Assembly: GCA_016744775.1 (NCBI GenBank)
Contig: JADGDS010000008.1
Coordinates: forward strand, 1-64,000
Direction of reading: 5' to 3'
DNA from: Candidatus Marithrix sp.
Lineage (GTDB): Bacteria > Pseudomonadota > Gammaproteobacteria > Beggiatoales > Beggiatoaceae
Length of the DNA: 64,000 nucleotides
Shown here: piece by piece, positions 21,700-30,487 of the stretch
Numbering within the stretch: position 1 is the first letter of the stretch
How the letters are laid out: each line of letters opens with the position of its first letter
Notes under the pieces: generated by a model
What the model saw: the letters and a program-made list of their open reading frames with translations, nothing else
What the model was told of the DNA's origin: nothing
The model's database searches: none
Program-made: the position numbers and the translations under genes

Positions 21700-22929
21700 A
21701 TGCAAACCCCACAACAATTACATCAACGCTATCAGCAAGTCCGCAAGCTATCTGAACAGATTTGTTCGCCTTTGGCTGTCGAGGATTATCAGATACAAGC
21801 TATTATTGAAACTAGTCCACCTAAATGGCATTTAGCACATGTTTCTTGGTTTTTCGAGACCTTTTTATTAAAGCCACACCATAAAGATTATCAAGTTTTT
21901 CATCCTCAATATGAGATGTTATTTAATTCTTATTATGAGACAGTTGGTGCATTGCATCCTCGCCCAAAACGTGGCTTATTGGCTCGACCAACTATTGATG
22001 AAATTTATGCCTATCGTCATGCTGTGGATGAGGCAATGGAAGCTTTTTTTGATGTATTGGAAAATTGTCCAGATGAAAAACTATTGTTTTTTATTGAATT
22101 GGGTTTGAATCATGAACAGCAACATCAAGAATTATTGTTAATGGATATTAAGTATAATTTTTCGGTCAATCCATTAAAACCTGCTTACCGTAATGATCTT
22201 GCTAATCATCGTATTGATACTACTAGCGTTTTGCAATGGCATGAACAGGAAGCTGGTTTGTATGAAATAGGTGATAGTAGTAACAACTTCGCTTATGATA
22301 ATGAATCTCCTCGTCATCGCCATTATTTAGCCGATTTTAGTTTGGCAAATCGTCTGGTGACAAATGGTGAATATCTTGCCTTTATGGAGGACAAAGGCTA
22401 TCAGCGTTCTGAGTTATGGTTAGCTGATGGTTGGCAAAAGAATGAGCAGCAACCATTGTATTGGCAACAAGATGGGCAAGATTATTTAGAAATGACTTTG
22501 GGTGGTTTACGCGCATTGAATCCAGATGAACCGGTATGCCACATCAGTTATTATGAAGCAGATGCCTATGCGCGTTGGGCAGGCAAGCGTTTACCTACTG
22601 AAGCAGAAATTGAAGTAGTGCTTGCTGACAAAGCTATTGTTGGTAATTTCTTTGATCAAGATATATTACATCCACAAGCTGCTGGGGCAGATGGACAATG
22701 GTATGGCGATTTATGGGCATGGACTTCCACCGCTTATCATCCTTATCCGGGGTTTAAACCCTTAGAAGGTTCCGCTGGTGAATATAATGGTAAATTCATG
22801 TGTAACCAGATGGTATTGCGGGGAGGATGTTGTGTTACATCACAAGATCATATGCGTGCCAGTTATCGTAATTTTTTTTATCCCCATGATCGCTGGCAGT
22901 TTAGCGGTATTCGTCTGGCGGATAAGTAA
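21700..22929 (+). CDS. egtB: Ergothioneine sulfoxide synthase EgtB
   Basis: Non-haem iron enzyme that joins hercynine to a cysteine-type thiol with oxygen, 409 residues. The N-terminal DinB_2 domain carries the iron histidines: H47 in WHLAHVSW, and H138 and H142 in NHEQQHQEL. The C-terminal FGE-sulfatase fold has RHRHYLADFSLANRLVTNGE, WAGKRLPTEAE and VLRGGCCVTS. No egtA or egtC is nearby, so the sulfur donor may be cysteine itself rather than gamma-glutamylcysteine. The spacing to egtD is 11 bp. Confidence 0.95.
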   Translation: MQTPQQLHQRYQQVRKLSEQICSPLAVEDYQIQAIIETSPPKWHLAHVSWFFETFLLKPHHKDYQVFHPQYEMLFNSYYETVGALHPRPKRGLLARPTIDEIYAYRHAVDEAMEAFFDVLENCPDEKLLFFIELGLNHEQQHQELLLMDIKYNFSVNPLKPAYRNDLANHRIDTTSVLQWHEQEAGLYEIGDSSNNFAYDNESPRHRHYLADFSLANRLVTNGEYLAFMEDKGYQRSELWLADGWQKNEQQPLYWQQDGQDYLEMTLGGLRALNPDEPVCHISYYEADAYARWAGKRLPTEAEIEVVLADKAIVGNFFDQDILHPQAAGADGQWYGDLWAWTSTAYHPYPGFKPLEGSAGEYNGKFMCNQMVLRGGCCVTSQDHMRASYRNFFYPHDRWQFSGIRLADK

Positions 22930-22940
22930 AGGAATATAAA

Positions 22941-23891
22941 ATGAAGTTCCATTTCCACGATTATCATCCTGTATTTGAAGATCTACAAACCTCTGTTATT
23001 AATGGGTTAAGTCAATCGCCAAAGCAATTACACCCTAAATTTTTTTATGATGAAGCAGGTTCACAACTTTTTGATCATATTTGTGATCAAGTTGAATATT
23101 ATGTACCAGATGTTGAACGTGATATTTTTGAAAGCTATGCTGATGAAATGATTGCTTGTCTGGGTGAAGATTGCCATATTATTGAACCGGGTGCTGGTAG
23201 TAGTAAGAAAATCCGTTTTTTGCTTGATCGAATGAATCCCGCAATGTATGTGCCTATGGATATTTCGGCAGAACACTTACGTGCATCGGCACAAGGCTTG
23301 TCAGAGGATTATCCAATATTGCCTATTCATGCGATTTGTGTTGATCATACCAAACCCTATGAATTACCCACCGAAATACCGACTAATAAGCGGGTATTTT
23401 TTTATCCGGGTTCCAGTTTAGGTAATTTCGATCCTTTAGGGGCTATTAATTTTCTGCAAGATTTACATAACAAAGCGGGTGAAGATGGTGCTTTACTAAT
23501 AGGTATTGATACGAAAAAGCCGGTTGATGTATTGAATCGTGCCTATAATGATGCAGCAGGTTCCACGGCTGCTTTCAATTTAAATCTACTCAAACGCATC
23601 CAAAATGAATTGGATGCTGATGTCAATATTGATGGTTTTTATCATCAGGCATTTTACAATACCGATCTTGGGCGGATTGAAATGCACTTATTCAGCCGTG
23701 AGAAACAATCTTTACGTGTCAATGGCAAGCATTTTCATTTTGAAGCGGCTGAGTCTATTCACACTGAAAATTCTTATAAATATACGGTAGAAGAGTTTCA
23801 GGCTTTAGCTTGGGAAGCAGGTTGGAAAGGTGATAAACTTTGGCAGGATGATAAACAGTATTTTAGTGTTCATTTCCTTAAATCACGCTAG
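22941..23891 (+). CDS. egtD: L-histidine N-alpha-methyltransferase EgtD
   Basis: SAM-dependent enzyme that trimethylates histidine to hercynine, 316 residues, the standard length. It has KFFYDEAGSQLFDHI at the N-terminus, the SAM loop IEPGAGSSKKIR, FFYPGSSLGNFDP, and GIDTKKPVDVLNRAYND. It is the middle gene of the egtB-egtD-PP-loop operon with AAAGGA as ribosome site. Confidence 0.96.
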   Translation: MKFHFHDYHPVFEDLQTSVINGLSQSPKQLHPKFFYDEAGSQLFDHICDQVEYYVPDVERDIFESYADEMIACLGEDCHIIEPGAGSSKKIRFLLDRMNPAMYVPMDISAEHLRASAQGLSEDYPILPIHAICVDHTKPYELPTEIPTNKRVFFYPGSSLGNFDPLGAINFLQDLHNKAGEDGALLIGIDTKKPVDVLNRAYNDAAGSTAAFNLNLLKRIQNELDADVNIDGFYHQAFYNTDLGRIEMHLFSREKQSLRVNGKHFHFEAAESIHTENSYKYTVEEFQALAWEAGWKGDKLWQDDKQYFSVHFLKSR

Positions 23892-23905
23892 GATAAAAAG
23901 TCGAT

Positions 23906-25303
23906 ATGCAGACTAAACAACGCGGTATGTGGCTAGGTACACTGGTTCGTTCATGTCATCAATTATCCATGACCTATGGTATTGATGAGCTGCGTTTTGA
24001 AACCGCTTATTGGTATAAGGATGTCGATTTATTAGCACTTGAGGCACTTTATGGCGAAGCCTTTATGCAAAAAATTTACTTCCATATTATGGTTTTTGAA
24101 GCCAGCAAATTGGTGAGTTTATATCCACAGCAATTTGATCTTGGCGAATTTAGTCATTTTCATACGGTAGAATTTGAAGCCTTATGGCGCAATATTATCT
24201 ATAAGGTATGGGGACAATGGCGATATCAACACAACAAGGCTGACTATCAAGGGCCGACATTCTGTAGCCAAGCTCTAGCCCTACAAGCGGAACCCATTAC
24301 ATTAGCAAGTAATCATACAGAAGTTTTAACCTTTTGTGGCGGTGGCAAGGATAGCCTTGTTGGTATGAAGTTATTGGAGCGTGCGAATGTGCCTTACGCC
24401 ACTTTTGCTTATTCCAATTCTATTTATGGTCGCGCTGAACACCAACATAGGTTAATAGAGCAATTAACTCAACAAAGTCAGGCAACACAACAGCACCAAC
24501 TACGCATCTATGATAGCTTGGTTGATGCACCAGTTTTGCAACATTATCCTGATATTAAAGAAATACTTGCTGCTGAAACTCCAACTTCTCTTTTTGCAGC
24601 CTTACCCATTATGTTACAACATCGTTACCGCTATATGGTGCTTGCACATGAACGGAGTGCAAATATGGGTAATTTAATCTGGGAAGAGACAGGGGAAGAT
24701 ATTAATCATCAATGGGGTAAATCTTATGAAGCTGAGCAACTGCTCAATCAATATATTCATTCTCAATTTATTAACCATTGTACTTATTTTAGTTTATTAC
24801 AACCCATTTATGACACTACTATTTTTAATCTGTTGCGTCAAGATGAGGAACTGATTGGTGCCACGCATTCCTGTAACATTAAAAAACCGTGGTGTTGCGA
24901 ATGTCCGAAATGCGCTTATGTTTGGCTTAACTACATGGCGTATTTAGATATAGAAAAAGTTCAGCGCATTTTTCCTGATAATTTGTTTGATATCGAAGCC
25001 AATCAAGCTTGGTTTTATCAAATGCTTGGTTTAGGTGAACACACACCTTTTGAATGTATTGGAGAAGTTGAAGAGACACGTTTAGCTTTTGAATTATGTC
25101 GTCGTAAAGGTATTACAGGCAAGGCTATGACAATGTATTGTGAGCATTTTCCGTCGCTAGATGTTGAAGCTATTATCGAACAGTATTTAGATGTCGATAT
25201 GTCACAATCGGCTATTCCAAACCATATTGCTGAACGTATTAAAACCCAGTTAGAAGCAGCAAGCGAGGAAGGACAACACTATATTCGGCATCTTTTAATG
25301 TGA
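23906..25303 (+). CDS. MurL-like PP-loop ATPase in the ergothioneine operon
   Basis: Encodes 465 residues. The PP-loop GGGKDS at 145-150 identifies an adenylating N-type ATP pyrophosphatase, and a Cys-rich cluster C323, C330, C331, C333, C336 (CCECPKC) looks like a metal site. Overall it resembles MurL, the UDP-MurNAc-dipeptide epimerase of Xanthomonas, but no murD2 partner is present. It lies 14 bp after egtD and converges with egtE, so a role in thiol/histidine betaine metabolism is plausible. The family assignment is moderate and the function unknown. Confidence 0.7.
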   Translation: MQTKQRGMWLGTLVRSCHQLSMTYGIDELRFETAYWYKDVDLLALEALYGEAFMQKIYFHIMVFEASKLVSLYPQQFDLGEFSHFHTVEFEALWRNIIYKVWGQWRYQHNKADYQGPTFCSQALALQAEPITLASNHTEVLTFCGGGKDSLVGMKLLERANVPYATFAYSNSIYGRAEHQHRLIEQLTQQSQATQQHQLRIYDSLVDAPVLQHYPDIKEILAAETPTSLFAALPIMLQHRYRYMVLAHERSANMGNLIWEETGEDINHQWGKSYEAEQLLNQYIHSQFINHCTYFSLLQPIYDTTIFNLLRQDEELIGATHSCNIKKPWCCECPKCAYVWLNYMAYLDIEKVQRIFPDNLFDIEANQAWFYQMLGLGEHTPFECIGEVEETRLAFELCRRKGITGKAMTMYCEHFPSLDVEAIIEQYLDVDMSQSAIPNHIAERIKTQLEAASEEGQHYIRHLLM

Positions 25304-26416
25304 AAGTATCTGCTTAATACGAGGAACAATCGCATTTAGTTGTTCCTCAGTTAAATAGAAATGGGGTGAAAAACGAATATTATCCCCTCGTTGACTGCAA
25401 ATTAAACCTTGCTGATTAAAATGTTCACATAAAACGCTACTATCCTTTTCAGGTACACGAAAACTAATAATACCCGCACGTTGTTCTGATGAAGCGGGTG
25501 TTGCAATCTCAAATCCCGCCGCTTGTAGTTCTGCATACAAATAATCAATGTGTTCGGTTAGTGCTTGTGTAATCGCTTTGAAGCTAATGGTTTCAAACAG
25601 GCTTAAGCTGCTATGCAAAATTTGATTATTTAAGGTATTGGAACTACCGCATTCAAAACGCTGTGCTGTTGTTGCTGCTTGCCACGTTTGCTGTTCAAAA
25701 TCGATGTTTTTTAGCATATGCCAGCCGTAATGCTGTAATTGCAAGCGGTTTAACCAAGATTCATGTATATATAAAATACCCATGCCTTCAGGTCCACATA
25801 GCCATTTATGTCCACAAGAAACAAGAAAATCAATTTGCATGGCTTGCACATCAATCGGATAAGCACCTAGTTGTTGGGCGGCATCAACACAAAACAGCAA
25901 ATGTTGTTGGCAAAATTGTCCTAAACGCGCTAAATCCAAACGTAAACCATCACTGTATTGCACCGCACTAACAGTGAGTAAACGGGTATTAATATTACAA
26001 GCATCCATTAAAGCTTTCTCGGGATCATCATGGCAGTTTAGATCAACAAAAATACAGTGAACTCCTTGTTTTTCCAAAGCCTGCCAGACGATACGATTGG
26101 AGGGAAATTCTTGTAGTGGTAATACAATGTTATCACCTGTTCGCCATTCCAAACCAGTTGCAATAATTGACAATGCTTCTGAGGTATTTTTCAGTAAAGC
26201 GATTTGATCTGCTGATGGTGCATGTAATAAATGAGCTAATTTTGTGCGTACTTGTTGTTCTGTTTCATAGTATTGCTTAGCATGTTCTGGTGTTGCGTAT
26301 TGCATGGTTTGGCTAAAATGGATAACAGCTTCACGAGTACATTGTGGCCAAGGTGATAAACGCGCATGGTTGAGATGAATCAAATTAATATCATTGTTAA
26401 ATTGCTTTGTAATCAT
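25295..26416 (-). CDS. egtE: Class V aminotransferase-like PLP enzyme, probable EgtE
   Basis: PLP enzyme of 373 residues in the NifS/isopenicillin-epimerase class. The PLP lysine is in SCGHKWLCGPEGMGILYI, preceded by the Asp of FCVDAAQQLGAY. By position in the ergothioneine cluster it should be the C-S lyase that turns the hercynylcysteine sulfoxide into ergothioneine. It is convergent and overlaps the PP-loop gene by 9 bp. The class is certain; the EgtE role is contextual. Confidence 0.82.
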   Translation of the reverse strand: MITKQFNNDINLIHLNHARLSPWPQCTREAVIHFSQTMQYATPEHAKQYYETEQQVRTKLAHLLHAPSADQIALLKNTSEALSIIATGLEWRTGDNIVLPLQEFPSNRIVWQALEKQGVHCIFVDLNCHDDPEKALMDACNINTRLLTVSAVQYSDGLRLDLARLGQFCQQHLLFCVDAAQQLGAYPIDVQAMQIDFLVSCGHKWLCGPEGMGILYIHESWLNRLQLQHYGWHMLKNIDFEQQTWQAATTAQRFECGSSNTLNNQILHSSLSLFETISFKAITQALTEHIDYLYAELQAAGFEIATPASSEQRAGIISFRVPEKDSSVLCEHFNQQGLICSQRGDNIRFSPHFYLTEEQLNAIVPRIKQILSH

Positions 26417-26484
26417 GGCTTTTATCCTTTAAAATGATAATATAAATGGCATTAAAAAATTAACTTAAAAATGGTGATTTTTTT

Positions 26485-26514
26485 CTCGTTCCCACGCTCC
26501 AGCGTGGGAACGAG
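26485..26514. repeat. Palindrome CTCGTTCCCACGCT-cc-AGCGTGGGAACGAG
   Basis: A perfect 14-bp inverted repeat with a 2-nt loop lies about 70 bp upstream of egtE and directly at the edge of the AlbA_2-type relic. This sequence type is known to me as a common intergenic repeat in gammaproteobacteria. Only one copy is seen in the window. Confidence 0.8.
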
Positions 26515-26528
26515 AGTGCGTAACATCA

Positions 26529-26777
26529 GTTATTAAAAAAACTAAAGGATATGCCATTACCAAATTAGGTGCTTTATTATTTGCTAAAAATCTAAAATAT
26601 TTTGAAAGCGTCGAAAGAAAGTCAGTAAGATTAAGAGAGCGTTTTAAAATTGAAAATAAAAATGCGGCAATAGCATCAAGAATCATACGCGATGCTTTAA
26701 AAGACGGTGTAATAAAAGAAGATGATCCAGAAAGTAAATCAAGAAAATATGCAGGCTATCTGCCCTTTTGGGCTTAA
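26529..26777 (+). pseudogene. C-terminal relic of an AlbA_2/RecG-like putative DNA-binding protein
   Basis: An 83-codon open piece without a start begins ITKLGALLFAKNLKYF and ends with DPESKSRKYAGYLPFWA. That is the usual end of AlbA_2 (Schlafen AAA_4)-domain proteins often annotated as ATP-binding regulators. The first roughly 300 residues are missing, and the palindrome at 26485-26514 abuts its upstream end. Confidence 0.7.
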
Positions 26778-26815
26778 AATCTTATTTGATGCTTATTTGA
26801 TAATACGATAATATG

Positions 26816-27117
26816 TCTGTTACAAGTTGAATTATTAAAAGTTCAAGGTGGTACTATTAAGCGTTTTATGGAGCATTTAAATCCTCGGGCTGCACATGTT
26901 GTTGCCCTAGAAAAACCTACTGAGCGTGAACAAGGTGAATGGTATTATCAACGTTATATAAGTTCTGGTTTTCGGTGACTCGTCAGGAACAGTTACGTCG
27001 AATCAATTAGATTATCCTGATAAAAATCAGACTTTAGTTTCTAAGGCTGATCCATTAATAGTGGGTACAGTAAATTCAATTTATAATAATTATTATGGTG
27101 ATTCTAACAAAGATTAA
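26816..27117 (+). pseudogene. Second ppk2 copy reduced by three internal deletions
   Basis: Near-identical to 20530-21261 in four pieces. The first deletion removes the segment encoding Walker A. The second removes the lid region from just after the YYQRYI codons. The third removes the segment from the LRR codons to just before NQLDYPDKN. The surviving pieces include [20 protein letters not shown] and ADPLIVGTVNSIYNN. Synonymous and missense differences show the copy is old. The stop codon is retained. Confidence 0.93.
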
Positions 27118-27122
27118 ACTTA

Positions 27123-27160
27123 AAAAATATTGAACTTGCAACAACTGCCTCAACATAATG
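27123..27160. repeat. 38-bp direct repeat, left copy
   Basis: Identical over 38 bp to 32494-32531. The two copies bracket the ATPase-nitroreductase-DUF481 block. The left copy follows the ppk2 relic; the right copy precedes pntAA. It suggests insertion or duplication of the intervening 5.3 kb. Confidence 0.9.
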
Positions 27161-27266
27161 ACAGTTAATAATTGAAAGTCTTATTGTTAAAGATATTTTA
27201 ATATATTAGCCTTTTTTAGCTGAATTGAGTACAATACCAAATGAAATTCAAAAAATAGGAAATATT

Positions 27267-29324
27267 ATGCTAATTCAATTGTTTTTACTAGGTGGTGGCG
27301 TAGCTACGTATTTACATCAACGTAATAAACCCAAGTCAAAAAAAAAAACAATTTCATCAAATTTTAGTGGCAAAAAATTATTGCATGATTTTAAAATCGC
27401 GATGTTGGGTAATGAGCGTCAACAACAACAACTCATCCTCGATCCTAAAATGAAATCTGACTTTGATGAATACAAAAAAGAAGCGGATCGTAATTTACGC
27501 TTATCAGCTGGCGCAACAGGATTAGCATTATTAGGCGCGGTTTTTCCTATGTTGGCTATTCTGAGCATAGGTGCAGTCTTGTATCTTGAGAGAGATGTGT
27601 TTGCCTATCTTTGGCGCGATTTTAAAAAAGGTCATTTTTTCAATGTTTATTTAATTTATGCCATTATAACAGTTGGTATGCTTGCGGGAGGACACTTTGT
27701 TTTGGCGGCTTTATCAGGGGTACTGGGTGCTTTCATGATGAAAATAATAAAAAAAGCGGAAGAGAGTTCTCAAAAGCAATTGCTTAATGTTTTTGATGGT
27801 CATCCTACTCAGGTTTGGATAGAAAAAGAGGGGGTTGAAATTCAGATAGATTTTAAAACCATTAACAAAGAGGATATTGTTATTGTCAATCCGGGAGAAG
27901 TGATTCCTGTTGATGGTGTTATTCAAACAGGCGTGGCAACCATTGATCAACATATGTTGACAGGCGAAAGTCAAGCGGTAGAACGAGAGATAGGCGATGA
28001 GGTTTTTGCTTCAACCTTACTGTTATCAGGAAGGATTACTATTTTAGTTAAGATGGCAGGAGAAGAAACCCTTGCGGCTGGAATTGGGAATGTGTTGCAT
28101 AATACGCAAAACTATAAGGATAATGTTATGGCACGCGGACAAAAAATTGCGGATGGTTTTTTACCCTTTGAAATAGGACTTTGTGTTATAACCGCTGCTA
28201 CATTAGGTCCAACAGCAAGTCTGGCTGCACTCTGGTCTGGCTTGGGAGCAAATATGGTGGTGCTTGGTCCGCTTAGTGTTTTAAATTACCTACAAATTCT
28301 CTCACGTCAAGGCATTTTGATTAAAGATGGTCGAGTATTTGAATCTTTACGTCAAGTGGATACAGTGGTATTTGATAAAACAGGCACATTGACATTAGAA
28401 CAACCTACGGTCGGGAAGATTCATACACTAACAGATGATTATGATGAACACACTGTTTTATGTTATGCAGCCACTGCTGAACACCGTCAACCTCATCCTG
28501 TTGCTCAAGCTATTATTGCTAAGGCGAATGAATTAGCACTGACATTCCTAACAATAGATGAAGCTCAATATGAATTAGGCTATGGCATTCAGGTTAAAGT
28601 TGATCATAAAGTCATTCAAGTGGGTAGTTTGCGTTTTATGCAGCAAAAGCATATTAATATCCCTGACAGCATTATATTAATTCAACAACAAGCTGAATCA
28701 CAGGGGTACTCTCTGATTTATGTGGCAATTGAACAACAATTGGTGGGTATATTGGAAATGCACCCGAGTATTCGTCCTGAAGCGATTGAGGTTATTCAAC
28801 ATTTAAAGCAACGGGGTTTGAAATTATATATTATTTCTGGCGATCATGAACAGCCCACTCGTTATATGGCAAAGCAACTCGGTATTGATCATTATTTTGC
28901 CGAAACGCTACCTGAAAATAAAGCGGATTTGGTAAAACAACTGCGGAAAGAAGGTCGTTTTGTTTGTTTTGTTGGGGATGGGATTAATGATGCCATTGCC
29001 TTAAAATCAGCCCAAGTCTCTATTTCTCTTAAAGGGGCATCAGGGGTTGCCACTGATACCGCACAGATTATTTTTATGGATGGTACTTTACATCGCTTAC
29101 CAAGATTATTTCAGTTGTCTGATGAATTTGAGCAAGCAATGAGTAGCAATTTAGTGAGTAGTATTGTACCCGGCATTATTAATCTTGTTGGTGTTTATTT
29201 TCTACATACAGGTATTGCCATTGGTATGGGGATTTATTATCTAGGAACATTTGCTGGATTAGGTAATACATTGCGTCCTTTAATAAAACATCAAAATAAA
29301 AAATTGGAAGTATTGGATAAATAA
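27267..29324 (+). CDS. P1B-like P-type ATPase lacking the CPC motif
   Basis: Membrane cation pump of 685 residues. ATG 27267 is preferred to TTG 27225 because AGGA lies 6 nt upstream. It has TGES in the actuator domain, DKTGTLT with the phosphorylated D370, an HP motif (HRQPHPVAQ) typical of heavy-metal pumps, and GDGINDAIAL. The membrane segment where P1B pumps carry CPC or SPC instead reads VVLGPLSVL (about 331-339), with no Cys, and there is no N-terminal metal-binding domain. The transported ion is therefore unclear. Confidence 0.88.
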   Translation: MLIQLFLLGGGVATYLHQRNKPKSKKKTISSNFSGKKLLHDFKIAMLGNERQQQQLILDPKMKSDFDEYKKEADRNLRLSAGATGLALLGAVFPMLAILSIGAVLYLERDVFAYLWRDFKKGHFFNVYLIYAIITVGMLAGGHFVLAALSGVLGAFMMKIIKKAEESSQKQLLNVFDGHPTQVWIEKEGVEIQIDFKTINKEDIVIVNPGEVIPVDGVIQTGVATIDQHMLTGESQAVEREIGDEVFASTLLLSGRITILVKMAGEETLAAGIGNVLHNTQNYKDNVMARGQKIADGFLPFEIGLCVITAATLGPTASLAALWSGLGANMVVLGPLSVLNYLQILSRQGILIKDGRVFESLRQVDTVVFDKTGTLTLEQPTVGKIHTLTDDYDEHTVLCYAATAEHRQPHPVAQAIIAKANELALTFLTIDEAQYELGYGIQVKVDHKVIQVGSLRFMQQKHINIPDSIILIQQQAESQGYSLIYVAIEQQLVGILEMHPSIRPEAIEVIQHLKQRGLKLYIISGDHEQPTRYMAKQLGIDHYFAETLPENKADLVKQLRKEGRFVCFVGDGINDAIALKSAQVSISLKGASGVATDTAQIIFMDGTLHRLPRLFQLSDEFEQAMSSNLVSSIVPGIINLVGVYFLHTGIAIGMGIYYLGTFAGLGNTLRPLIKHQNKKLEVLDK

Positions 29325-29372
29325 GGAAAATACGCTTAAAGAGTTGCGCTCCATATTTTTGTTTAGATTTCA

Positions 29373-30479
29373 TTATTTATTTAAAACGCGATCTTCACGT
29401 CTTAAGGTTTTGGCATTTTCGGGATAACTTCCCATCGATAGCCCTGTGCGAAAACAAAAAATAGGCAATTCATTTTCTGAAAAACCATAGGTATTTTGCA
29501 AAATTGCATAATCATCTTTAACCAAATAACGCAATGGTTTAGGCAAATCAAATGTACCTAACTGACGAGGATAAGTGATGCTAACTAAATTAGTTAAAGG
29601 TTGAACACCATAACCACGTAAGTTTAATAACAACCAAGTTCGTAAAACTAATCGTCCCGCCTCGACCAAATCATTAGGATAACCAGATTTAACTGTAATA
29701 CATCCCAAGCCTGCACCATCATCAAAATGTGCTGGCGTTAAATCGCCTGAATCATCAAAAAATTTGCTTTGTAAATTAATTAACCATTCAGGAAACCAAT
29801 CCAGTTTAGTTGATAACCACCAAGCGCGTGATTGTACATAATGTTGCCAATTTTCTTTATTACGTAATAAACTCCGCCAAGGCATACCATCTTGTGTTGA
29901 TGCAACTTGCTTATCAGTAAAACGTACCCATAAGCCCATATCCTTACGCATTTCATCCCATAACATGACACTAAGGTCTGCATTTTTTAATAGGTTTAAA
30001 TAGTCTTTTGGATATTGGTCGATAAAATAAAGCTTAGCTGGTGATTTGTCAAGCATTTTTTGTTGCAATTCGCTAAAAACGGCATCATTCAATGAACCGC
30101 CGATATATTTACGACGATCACTATGACGTAAAAACAAGCCTTTAGCTAATGGATCGCTACTTATTTGAGCATTAGCAATAGATAAATTGGCTGTAAGCCA
30201 TGGTTTTTCATCTGAACGTCCTTTTAAATCGTAATGAATATCTGCTTTAACACCAATGACACTACAACTTAAAGACAGTGTTTCAGCCAACATCCCAATT
30301 CCTAAGACAGATAAATCATCGGGAAAAGTGGCTAATTTAGCCCGTTTAGATTGATGGAAAATTTCCAACTTATCAGTATAAGTAACAATTTTCCAAGGTT
30401 GACTGTTTTCTGGTGTGGGTACTTGCAATAAGGCTTGTGTAATCTGTGTAAATTGTTCTACGGTTATTTTTTTTGCCAT
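29373..30479 (-). CDS. Nitroreductase-fold protein (Acg-like)
   Basis: Encodes 368 residues, longer than classic nitroreductases and similar to mycobacterial Acg-type proteins with a duplicated fold. Visible features are PTPENSQPWKI near the N-terminus (FMN phosphate contact), HSDRRKY and a C-terminal LRTWLLLNLRGYGVQPLTNL. ATG 30479 is chosen over TTG 30491. It follows the DUF481 gene closely. In mycobacteria, Acg genes and P-type ATPases share the DosR regulon, which makes this neighbourhood suggestive. Confidence 0.8.
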   Translation of the reverse strand: MAKKITVEQFTQITQALLQVPTPENSQPWKIVTYTDKLEIFHQSKRAKLATFPDDLSVLGIGMLAETLSLSCSVIGVKADIHYDLKGRSDEKPWLTANLSIANAQISSDPLAKGLFLRHSDRRKYIGGSLNDAVFSELQQKMLDKSPAKLYFIDQYPKDYLNLLKNADLSVMLWDEMRKDMGLWVRFTDKQVASTQDGMPWRSLLRNKENWQHYVQSRAWWLSTKLDWFPEWLINLQSKFFDDSGDLTPAHFDDGAGLGCITVKSGYPNDLVEAGRLVLRTWLLLNLRGYGVQPLTNLVSITYPRQLGTFDLPKPLRYLVKDDYAILQNTYGFSENELPIFCFRTGLSMGSYPENAKTLRREDRVLNK

Positions 30480-30487
30480 AAAATTTA

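Noticed and set aside
27225..27266. TTG 27225 as start of the P-type ATPase
   Set aside because: The 14 extra residues have no membrane or domain logic, while ATG 27267 has AGGA at good spacing and begins a hydrophobic helix.
29179..29373. Reverse ORF starting MKSKQKYGA over the ATPase 3' end
   Set aside because: It is antisense to the ATPase gene apart from the repeated start segment, and has no ribosome site or family.
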